A stretch of DNA of 64,000 nucleotides from Archegozetes longisetosus (lineage: Eukaryota > Arthropoda > Arachnida > Sarcoptiformes > Trhypochthoniidae): assembly GCA_018873245.2 (NCBI GenBank), contig JAEMBT020000001.1, positions 4,806,001 to 4,870,000 on the forward strand, written 5' to 3'. Both the position numbers and the translations under genes were made by a program. Below the pieces are notes generated by a model. It did no database searches. It saw nothing but the letters and a program-made list of their open reading frames with translations, and was not told the DNA's origin. This document shows positions 25,510 through 36,900 of the stretch, in pieces; within the stretch, counting starts at the first letter, position 1, and each line of letters starts with the position of its first letter.

Positions 25510-28113
25510 TTTTAGATTTTAGAACATTTTATTCAGAAATATTCACTTCTTTATTCATATCAATCTTCAAAGTATGAGATTCACCAAATTTTGTTGAATG
25601 ACTCAAACATTTTGAGATTTTCGAAGGGAAAGGAAAATTGTATTAATAATATATTATCATTCATTTAATAAATCGAATTACTTCTCTGTTATAGCCAGAG
25701 TCACCACTCGTCCTGGTCTCGTCGTGACTATTCTGACTCGAGATGAATATACCAAACTTTCAAAAGATTGTTGTAGGAACGCTTAAATAAACATTTCGAT
25801 TTAATTTTCATTCTGAGAATTTAGAAATGAATGAAAATTAAAGCCATATTTTTAAATTAATATTGAATTATTTATAGATAACACATAAAAATTAAATTAT
25901 TAAGTGAATGAAGTACTTCTATATTCTAAATTTTGGGTATTAAAAGATTCCCTTTGGATTCCAGCTTGTTTATTTCAACTTGGTTCCAGAAATAAGTGGT
26001 TATTATTAAACGATTTGATGAAATAGTTCATTATCTTTCAAATGATGACACATTTAACATATAGAAATTTTTTTCTAAATCCGAGGTGAAGACTGTTAAG
26101 ATAGAGCTTCAAAGTCTACTTTCATATGATTAACTTTAAATATAATTAATACTTACGACTCGTTTTGAAAGCCTATAGCGACTGAACAAATTGATAAATA
26201 AAATTCGATATTCCATGTTCGAGAATAAGAATAATATTGTTTTAAGAAAGGTGTTTATATATGAAATTTTATTTTCAGCAAAATTTTGACGACAAATTTT
26301 ATCAGCTGATGAGCACCAATCAATTACTTACTCAATATCTATTTTCTTCTGTAACTTTAATTTCTTTCTATTAATTTTAGGGTAGGAAATTCGATTTTTG
26401 AGAAATATCTCTTTCCGGTGTTATGTTCAAGCTTATATTGGCTTTAATGAAACCTCCACCATTCAAGTTTTATTCAGTATCTGAATTTTTCAATTTGTAA
26501 ACTTATAGCACTAGTCCTTTGAGTCAGTAAATTGTAGAACTACACTGAAAGCTTTTCAAAGTTCACATCATTTAAGTTCAAAGTTGTTTTTTCTGTTTAT
26601 CTTAAAATTATTTAATATAAACCTATAAACATTTTGATATCATTTTAAGCAATAGAATAGTAGAAATAATTCTATATCATACACATGTCTATTGACTGCA
26701 TATTTCGCGCATAACGCATGTTTTTTATAAAGTGATAGGCTTTTACAAAAGGGATTTGTTCATCACCTATGGCAATTGTGCCTTAGAGGACCCATGAAAA
26801 TTTTATAGCTAAATTTATAGAATAGGTCCAGATGAACAATATTGTCAATGAGCACAAACTTGAGAAATGCTTAATTTGGCCGCTAGAAGGCAATTTAGGT
26901 CAAATATAACATTGGATATTTTAGCATAAATTTCACCTATTTTGACAAAAAAAACATCGGTTCTGAGTAAAATCATATTAAGAAATCGAATGAAATCAAA
27001 ATTAGCTTTAATTATTAAGGATTTGACATTTCTTAGATTTTGAATTTTTAAGTGGCCGTAATTTATGGAAAGTAACGTAATTAATGGATCTTTCATGGAA
27101 TATTATTAACCTTCCATTGATTAGAGTTGAATAACATCAAAATATCATTATCGAATTTTTATGATTATTTTGGCAACGCTACTTGTTGGGCATATTTGGA
27201 CAAACTCCTTTGTTATATTTCGTTTAATAAATATAATATATTTATTTATAATGTATTAGTAATGTTTATGTATTATTCTGAAGAAAAGTTCATGTACTAA
27301 AACATGGTTACAGGAAAAAAATATAAGAAGGTCCCTAAGATTGACCGACCATATGTTATACTGTTCTGGTTCGAGCTCATAAACATAAACGCATAACTAA
27401 GGGCTAAAATTATTTATCCAGAATTCTGAAACAAATATTTTATTAAATTCTTAGTAATATTAGACTTTGTTTGATTGCAATCTTTTATTTTCTTAAAAAA
27501 CTGCAAGTATTTAAAGTAATATTTAATAAAGAATACATAAAAGAAATATAGCATAAGATTTAGACATGATTTCAATATTTGACTGATACATAAAAATATT
27601 ATAAACATATTTAAAGCTTTTCACATTTTAAAAGATTTTTACTTCTTTTTAACACTTCTCCATTTTCGCTCAGAGGCATAATGAGGTCCTCTCCTCGAGA
27701 CCTCCGCCCAAAGACTGACTCTATTTACAAGTTTTAAACATATGTTATATAAACAAAATAGATCTGAATTTTTATTCTTTTAAAATATTAGCCGTATTTC
27801 ATAGCAAATGTTAATGCAATAATAACCTTTAAAGCATTAGTAAAGCATTACATAAAATATAATGCATTTTTAAGATAACTGTTTGACAAACTATTTTAAA
27901 AGAATGAAAAACTTATTTTAAATCGGAGAATTCATATCTGCATAACATATACAACAAGATTTTCTATATTCATCCATAGAAGCCTACTGGAGCACAAGTT
28001 CGAGTTCTTATAGATATTAGATGAAATTTTAAAAATTTCCTTTTGCATGACAAAATTTGAATTTATAATCTCTACTTTAGCCTAATATATCACACGTAAG
28101 CATACGACATGTA
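25510..28113. other. AT-rich spacer without supported gene
   Basis: Open frames at 26845-27096 and 27414-27608 on the minus strand lack motifs and are typical of chance frames in such DNA. I see no repeat boundaries here. Confidence 0.4.
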
Positions 28114-28117
28114 TTAA

Positions 28118-28684
28118 CCCTTGAGTGGTATTCAGGGTGTATTACACCCAAGACTAAATTTCAAACTTATGTTATGAAAAAACTATAATATAATAAAGCA
28201 TGAAAAATTAGGAGTTTGGAGATTGAATTGTTTTTAAACTTTTAATCATTTGACTTTGTTTGAAAATTATGTGATTAATTAATTAAAAACTAATTCATTA
28301 ATTATTTCATTAAAATCCTAAGAAAGTGTCGCTTAGCAACCATAAATAATGTGGAGTATGTCATATCAAATCATGCATATCAAACACTTTAGAGTAAAGA
28401 ATTGTGTGAACCCTTTCACTTACGTAATTTATACTCTAAATGGTTGGGTTTTTTACACCCATCAATGCAAATAACTTTTATCATAAAAAGAGTTATCTGA
28501 TATGATATAAATATTTCGAGTTAACACATTTTTGATCACAATTTCTATAAAAAAATTTTATATAAAATATTCTATAAAACATTATCAAAGCAAATATCGC
28601 AACATTAGCTATATTTCATACTACGGGTATAACGCACCCTTGAATACCACTGGTGTAAGTTGACACTTTCGTACCACTTAAGGG
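28118..28684. mobile_element. piggyBac-type MITE with TTAA target duplication, 567 bp
   Basis: Left end TTAA-CCCTTGAGTGGTA at 28114; right end TACCACTTAAGGG-TTAA at 28672-28688. The terminal CCCTT/AAGGG and exact TTAA on both sides fit piggyBac-superfamily elements. There is no ORF. Inside, the words 'acccaagac', 'ttacaccca' and 'accctt' occur near both ends. Confidence 0.8.
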
Positions 28685-28715
28685 TTAAACGAAATATAAC
28701 AAACTTTGCAATTTT

Positions 28716-29497
28716 CGGTTAACCGGGAAGTTTTGTGGCACTCGACCATAAAAATCGGGTGATGATGCCATTTGATAGTACTTTATGAGACGAGTCCAAA
28801 AAGGTCACCACCATGAGGCTCCGCCCACCCGATATCGAACCACGCCCATTTTTATTTTAGCCACTCCCACTGACTCCACGCCTACAATATGGGTCTCAAA
28901 GGAAAGGTCTCAGTGAGTAGAGTCTATTGGTAAAGATCGCGTGATTATAGGATGCATACTTCCTGAGAAATTGACTAAAAACACTCCTATATTCTACGAC
29001 AATATTGCAATACATCGAGAATTGACATTGTTGACCAAATCTGAGACAAGATACTAGTTCGGTAATGTTTAATCTGCCTTTTTTATATGTAAACAAAGTC
29101 CGAATGATCTAACAAAACATTTTGTCAACCTATGTATATACAACTGTTACAACAATTACAACATAAATCATCTCGAAGTCAACAATGTCAATTCTCGATG
29201 TATTGCAATATGGTCGTAGAGTATAGGAGTGTTTTTAGTCAATTTCTCAGGAAGTATGCATCCTATAATCACGCGATCTTTACCAATAGACTCTACTCAC
29301 TGAGACCTTTCCTTTGAGACCCATATTGTGGGGGTGGAGTCAGTGGGAGTGGCTAAAATAAAAATGGGCGTGGTTCGATATCGGGTGGGCGGAGCCTCAT
29401 GGTGGTGACCTTTTTGGACTCGTCTCATAAAGTACTATCAAATGGCATCATCACCCGATTTTTATGGTCGAGTGCCACAAAACTTCCCGGTTAACCG
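28716..29497. mobile_element. Foldback element with 320-bp arms at the copy B junction
   Basis: Arms 28716-29035 and 29178-29497 are near-perfect inverted repeats (cggttaaccgggaagttttg at the left end, its complement at the right) around a 142-bp spacer. Its last base is at the first base of copy B homology (gatgtttct, 29497). Arms contain the words 'ggctccgcccaccc' and 'ccacgcccattttta', GC-richer than the surroundings. Each arm carries a mirrored frame of about 45 residues, but this is only the palindrome read twice. No clear target duplication is seen. Confidence 0.9.
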
Positions 29498-29585
29498 ATG
29501 TTTCTATCAAAGGACCTGACAAATGAAAGACAGATTTACTATAATTAAAGCTAAATAAAAGGGTAATCAAAGAAAAATTTTTGAT

Positions 29586-30732
29586 TCAGAATTTAGTTTC
29601 TTCATGTTCCAAGATAATAACATCATTATTTTCATTCAGATTGTCATCAATATTACAATAATTTTCAGATCCGATCGTATCATTCTTATTGTATTTATTG
29701 TTTGATTTTCTACTAATTTTTCTATTTTTTACCTTATAGTTAAAAATGACTGCTATAAATGCAATCATAACAAATAGTGTGAATCCTAAAACAGCCAATG
29801 GTATATGAATTCCCTTAAAGTTATTCCTAACATTTTCCCCGAGAGTGTCCTTAGATTTATCTTCCCTTGCATCAGCTGAAATACTTCCTAAAGAATTATT
29901 AATATTCAGATTCTTCCAATGATAAGTTCTTATGTAATTAATATATAAATAAGATGGAATAAGAGAATATTCTTCAAAAGATTGGTGAATCAAATAGTCA
30001 GGAATCAATTCAAAAAAAATGAAGAACTGATCTGTGAATAACTGTTTGATGTTATAATTAGAATATCTTCCAGGTTCTAAATATTTATTAATAGTTTCGT
30101 TCCAATAAAGGTGACCATTAATTCTCCAACAAATATAGTCACGTCTCCATTCCAACGAAAACATGTTGAAATCATCTTGAATTAACCTTTTATTAAAAGA
30201 ACGTTCGTAGCCTGAAAATTCCCAGGATTCCATCAAAACTCCACTTTTTATTATGAGTGGATTACTGTTCAAGACATCAAATATCAATATTTTGGGATAT
30301 GGATTCTCAAAACTTTTAAGCGGACTCAACCATATTGAAGGCTCAAATTCGTTTCCATTTGGTAGTTTGACTTTTATTTCAAACATACCTTGATTCCAAT
30401 TTCTGTTCTCATAGAATACTTGAGAGCCTGTCAGTATAGATCTGTTGTTAAAAATCCTTCGATCAGCACTCAATCTCAAGGAACCATTAATTATATGGAT
30501 GTTCTCTTCGAGAAATTTTGTCTCCCCTTTTGAAAAACTGATTTTACAAATGTAAATTTAGAAAACTTGAGTTAAAAATTGATTTACCAATTTCTGAATT
30601 CTGTTTGATCCAAAATGTTAAATTTGAAGAATTTTCATCGAATTCATCAGAAAAAGTGAGTATCCATTCATTAATACTCAGATCAGTTAATGAAAAAATA
30701 ACAATCAAGCATTTTGTGTATTTATTAAACAT
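29586..30732 (-). CDS. GH16-like (GNBP-type) single-pass membrane protein, likely catalytically dead
   Basis: Two exons on the minus strand: 30732-30588 and 30526-29586. Intron 30587-30527 (61 bp) has donor GTAAAT and acceptor TCAAAAG, phase 1. Length is 361 residues. An N-terminal signal peptide (MFNKYTKCLIVIFSL) is followed by WILTFSDEFDE, the usual opening of GH16 beta-1,3-glucanase / Gram-negative-binding proteins. Later come the GH16-type strands EIKVKLPNGNEFEPSIWLSP (residues ~96-115), FSLEWRRDYICWRINGHLYW (~170-190) and YIRTYHW. Where active enzymes have E-I-D-x-x-E, this has LIFDVLN (about 130-136), so both catalytic glutamates are absent. A transmembrane helix (about 290-310) precedes a ~50-residue tail with NYCNI. 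Membrane-anchored GH16-like proteins with a tail are unusual. A role in carbohydrate sensing is inference. Confidence 0.8.
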
Positions 30733-30913
30733 TGTAATGTAGTTTTATTACAACGTTTGATAGTACACGGAATTACACGAACTAAAAGGAAAATGATTAC
30801 GAATTATGAAACAAATCGATAGTTAGAACACTATACATATGAAAGTGATTTATTTTTTGAATGGAAGTATGAAAAAGTTGTTCATCAAAAGTTAAAATTT
30901 TATTTTATGAGAA

Positions 30914-33900
30914 TCACGACGTTTTAACTACATATTCAAAGCCATCCGCAATCGGTGTTGTCGGTTTCATTTCGGAATAATTAGTCTCGACCTCAATGCA
31001 ATTATTTGGAGTTGAGATTTCCGAATGATGTTCATTTGGCATCACATCCGCATATTGCTCAGGAATTTCGTAGTCATTGTATTCTATAGTCTCATAATTG
31101 TTTGAGTAATCAGTGCTAAGTTTTTTGTGATATGCTATTTGCTGAGTAATTTTTTCCTTTTCATTTCTTCTGAAATGATAAATCAGATACAATGCGATGG
31201 AAATGAGTATAATGATAAGAATAAATATTGAAGATGTGTATATCAGAGTAATAACGTTTGATCTCTCATCATTGCTTTCAATTGAATTGATCCTCCAGAC
31301 CTTTAAATGCAAAATAAACAAAATCAGTTAGCTGTTATATAGAATAATAATATTTATCATAGAGTAATATACACATATTTAAAAGCTATAGTTTTTCAAA
31401 ATGAGTTTGAATTATAGCTTTGAATTTGCAAAGTATTCTCTAAAATTAAAAATAATTGATGGAGCAATTCAGGTTGATAATTCGTTTAAATACAAATATC
31501 TTCTACTCAATCTTTACCTTATTCTCCAGTCTCCAGCTGGAGGCTCAATATGAAGATAAAATTTTGGGATTTTGAAATTTTTCAAAATGAAAAATATAAA
31601 TTTTCATAAAATATTTGCAAATCTCAAATAAAGTTTGGATTTGACTTTGAAATCGATCAAATCAAGAAAACCGTTTAGATAGACTGAGAAATTATACTAA
31701 ATAAGTAATTTAAAAAACTATTTAAGTTTTTCAGAAATGTTGTCGGTTAATGTTTGAATTGAATTCAATTGAATAATCGAATATTTATATGAAAACGCGG
31801 CTACAATTTGGAATTTATTCTAATATCGAAGAATTGGAGAATATCTAATATCCCCTGTTCAATCTGAATATTTAACTTTAAAGTGGGTAAATGTTGTAAA
31901 CACTCGTTTATATGCCCTAAAACATCGTAAAACATGTATTGAAATAGATTTATATCACGAATAGATTAGATGCAAATGAATTTCAGATAAACGTATAGAT
32001 AATGTGTCATTTTTATATAAACAAAGATAAGAACAATTATAGTCAAAAAGTATTTCATCCGTATCTAGTTGCTAAATATCGTCGATAAAGTAAAAATTCG
32101 TTCAGACTTTCGGTCCTTAATTTATAATGGGATAAGATTATGATATTGACACAGACTTTGAATTCGTATTAAGTCCATAATAACAATAATAGACATTAAG
32201 TAAACACATCGAAACCGTATATGTTGTGAGTGCGGAAACTTTAAAATTTCTGTATCTTATAAATATTGTGTTCAGTTTCTTTTGTGCTGTTTAGGGGATG
32301 GAAAGGAGAGGGAAAAGTTATAGTTAGGGTGACCAAGTGTCCTGCATTTAAGAGTTGTGTCCCGCATATCGTATGCACCTTTTGCAGGACGGAAAAGATC
32401 ATACATTCTAAGATTTATCTTAACAAATTTCCCACTGTATGTTTTTGTTTAATGCAAAGAATGCAATTTTGTTGTCAACACGTTTCTTATCTTAAAATAT
32501 GTGGAAGTCTTTAGATAAAATGAGTTTTAATCAGTTTATCTGATATCTTGTTTTCATTCACATTGTGTGTGACTCTTATAAAGTGTAGTTCTTAATCAAA
32601 TCTTTAGTTTATATTTCAAATAATTGTTATTTCAAACTTCAATCAGATTAAAAGTTTTTAAAAAAAATTATAAAAGAGCCAAATTATTTTTGTCCCGCAT
32701 TTAACAGTTTTTGACTTGGTCACCCTAGTTATAGTTCTTAATTGAGCACAACTGCGGAATTTTGTTTGAGAGTTTTTATGGCTATTTTTGCAATATAGAG
32801 CCATTAGTACTAGAAAGCTTGGGTTAACAGATTAGTGAAAGTATTTCATGTGCTGCAATTAAAGATAACACATGAAAACCAATCGAAAAGGTTGGATAGC
32901 AGCGGTCAACAAAGTTCGGCCGATCGTCTAAAGTCCGGCGACCAGGAATTAGCTTCATTTTAAACAAACGCATAATCTTTGACATATTTAACCCTTGCAT
33001 GCGTCCATAATCTGGACTTGTAACTATTATCTTGAAATATAATTTTTCATATACCAGCATATCATATTTGTATTCATTTCATAATTTTCGTTACAATAAA
33101 CTTTGATCCGTATTTTAACTTAAAATTACTTGAGTGTACCACGTAGTTAAGAGGATTTAGTGAGACAGTTATGAGATAACACTCCTGCAAGGACTACTTT
33201 AGGAGGAATAAGAATAGGCCCATGTAACTATAATACGGTTATCCCAAACCTTATTCATTAATTCAAAAATGATTCTAGGCCATTGTGATTAGGATCAATT
33301 AAACCTATCTTATTGTTAGTCAAAGTAGTATAATCCTCTGAATAAATGACCTAAACAAAGATCATAAACTAGTCCGAAGTTACAGAATATCAATTTTTTA
33401 TGCTCTCATTTGGCTAGAACTTATTTGTCTTAAATTCACATAAATATACGTCACATTAAAGCTCAAGAATATTAATAATTCATATGAATAGACTTCAAAA
33501 CTGATGAAAATTGGTTCAGTTTTTAAAATCTAATTCAATACATTCTGCGACTGATATTGGCCAGAAGCTGCTAAATAATAGACATGATATATTAAATTAC
33601 GAACCTGAACATGAAAATCTTGAGCTTTAACTGTCGAATATGTTATGAAACTTCCACTTAAACAATAATATGACTGAAAAATTTGCTTATATACTTAAAC
33701 AATTAATTTATTTGATATTAATGAGCAGCGCTGCCAACCGTCCAGTTTAGAAAAATTCCGAAAACTGGACACTTTCTGAGAGATATTTGAAATAGTTTGA
33801 TATTAATTTATTAATATGTTTGAAAAATAATCAAAATCTATTATGATTGATATAAAAAGCAGGAAAAATTAACTTTTATGTACAAAAAACTTTCATACTA

Positions 33901-36900
33901 GAAATAACGTTATATCTTCGGTTGAAATAGACCCATTACATTTTGTTATTTGTATACAAATAGCTTGATGTTTTTTTCAATTTCTTGAGTTCGAATTTTC
34001 TCTTTTTTTTATGTAAGAGTACCCCTTTTGATATGTTTTGTCCAGTTTTGACTCGAACGAAAGTTAGCAGCACTGTGAATGGGTCAAATTATTTGAGAAA
34101 ATTTGGAATTAAAAACTATCATTCAAATTGCATAACTCTCGAATTAAAATTTGAATAATTATTGCCTCATAGGTTAGAGATAGTATTATATTGCATCTGC
34201 GAAATCAAAATTTAGAAAGTTAAATAACATTTAGGATAGAATTACTGGCCATGCCTACCCGCCAATGTACGGGTTGACTTCGTTATAATTTATAACCAAA
34301 ATTGAGCATGATAATATTGAAATAGTGATGATTGTACCGTAGCGATCACTGAGCGTCTTCTATAAAAGTTTTTAAAAGTGATATCGAATCATGTTCAATA
34401 GAACAATTTTATCACTAGTATTAGTTAGTACAAGTTATTTATTCACGAATTGAGCTATATACATATTTTATAATGCTTTTCAATGGCTTTAATATGTATT
34501 ATGATTTTATCAGCAAGTCTTCACTTTAATTGCCTTTCAAATAATTTGTTTTCTAAATCGATTAATAGTCGTTTTCACAATTTTAAGAGCAACTTATTGA
34601 GAATATATGAAATTTTTTATATTATTGAAAAGTATTTGATCAAATAATTTTATTTTACTCGGATAAAATAATTGACACTAACGGGTGTAAACAAATTATT
34701 GATACTAAACTTTAAGTGTGTAAAACTTTTACGTATGAACGAATTCAGAGAAACTAAATGCACCAAGGGATTCTATATCAAATATCTGATAAAATAAGCA
34801 TAAATACGCGACTCCCAAACAAAGAGTGTTTATAAAAACATCAAAACAAAAAGAGCTTCGCAATCGAGTCGAAAACTTTACTTAAATTGTACAAATCATG
34901 ACAAAACAGAAACAGTAGAACACTTCACACGTGAAAAAAGTACCACAAGATTATTTACCGAATTATAAAAAAGTTTGAAATACAAATACAACGGAACACG
35001 AATGTGGCGCTGGACATTAACCTAAAATTTTTACCTTGTAGATAGTAAGTGTCTTTGTAATCAAAACATTTTTTTGAGGCACTTTGATTTTCTTCTTTGG
35101 AGGAAAAATTTTTAGGTTTACGTCCAGCACCACGTTTATATTTCGTTGTATTTGTGTATTCAAACTTTTCGATAATTCGATGAATAATTTTGGGGTACTT
35201 TTTACGTGCGAAGCGTTTTACTATTTCAGTTTTGTCACGAGTTGTACAATTTAAGTTAAAATTTACAACTCGATTGCGAAACTCTTTTTTTGATGCCGTT
35301 TTTATAATCACTCTTTGTTTGGGAGTTGCGTATTTATACTTATTTTATCAGATATTTGATATAGAATCTTGTAGTGCATTTAGTATATCCGAATTCGCTC
35401 ATACATAAAAGTTTTACACACTTAGAGTTTATTATCAATAATTTGTCTACACCCGTTAATAGATCAAATAATAAATGCGTCTTAGTTTATATTTAATGCA
35501 AATTCTCAGTTATTTACAAGTTGAGATCTCAAATTCTGTTAGTTATGAAGCTTATCAGCTTATTTTTGAATAATCTATATGGATTATAAGTTGGAAAATA
35601 AAAAAAATAAATGCTTCAGTTTTTTCAGTTACTGTAATAAAACTAAAAATCATTTTTTTATTTGAAAGGATTTTGGAATGAGCTTTGTTAAAGTTCTAAA
35701 ATCTACAAGACATTAAAACTTACATATTCATCATTGTAACGAATAATAGTAGATTTACAAATTAATTCAAAAACTCATATCATTACTATAAAAGTAATTT
35801 GAAATTTCCATAATAATCTCAATGATCATGAGAATGAAATTAGAATTATAAGTGCAGAGGTTTTTCATTCAAGAGTATGAAAATCTCCGAATATTTCTCA
35901 GCAATATTCGCAATGGTTTTCTAATATTCTTTCATTATATCGCTACATTAAAGTTAATTACTCTTGTTTTCAATACACATTCAGAAAAATATACCTAACA
36001 TATTTATAACAAGAAGATCAAAATTAAGGTTTGGTTACACTTTGATAAGGATATTGTGATACTTATTTTACTTATTTTGTTTTATTTCATATTTTTCTTT
36101 TATTAGCATTAAGGATCACTAACATTTGATTCTGTTAGCGCTCTATCTATGTCAGAGTGACTCTATACTTAGTTGTTTATTATGGTCTTTCGAAAAGTTA
36201 TGGGGTTTGAATAGTTCCAGAGGTCTAAGAATAAAAATTTCATCATTGCTATGTAATATCATATCCCCTAATGTCATGATAAAAATTTTAAATTTCTCTC
36301 TCATCTGGGTGCTTAGCAATACTAGTCAAATTGTTAGTTGTTTGGTCAAGAATTTAATGACATCTCTGTGTTCAAAACTTGCCATTTTATCAAAGTTTGC
36401 AAACAACTAACAATTTGGCTACTATTGTTAAATGCCCAAATGATCTCTCTAATATCGGCGCTAAGTAATAGTAGTCAAATTGTTGGTTGTTTGTAAATTT
36501 TGAAAAAATGGCAAGTTTTGAACACAGAGATGTCATTCAATTCTTGACCAAACAATCAACAATTTGACTACTATTGCCAAGCACCCAGATGAGCGAGAAA
36601 TTTTTGATTTTCATCATGATATTAGGGTAAATGATATTCTATAACAATAATGAAAATTTTATTCTTAGACCTCTGGAACTATTCAAAACCCATAACTTTT
36701 CGAAGAACTCTAATAATAATAATGATCCAAATAATGACCACTAACTAGAAAGGGATGACCCACAAAGCATAAATGTGGACAATAGAAATTTCTTGAATTT
36801 AGACCAATTTATATAAAAGGAGTGTAAATCAAAAGGGAGAGGGGCATTCAATTTCAAGTACATAGAACCACTTGTTAAAAGTAAACTCTTGATTTATGTA

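Noticed and set aside
26845-27608. Two minus-strand open frames in the spacer
   Set aside because: Low-complexity, no motif, no splice context or homologous copy.
29132-29317. Two nearly identical ~60-residue open frames at 28896-29096 (-) and 29132-29317 (+)
   Set aside because: They are the same sequence read from the two arms of the palindromic foldback; no coding signal beyond that.
32266-32514. 82-residue plus-strand frame
   Set aside because: Runs into the hAT-type MITE at 32325 and exists only because of it.
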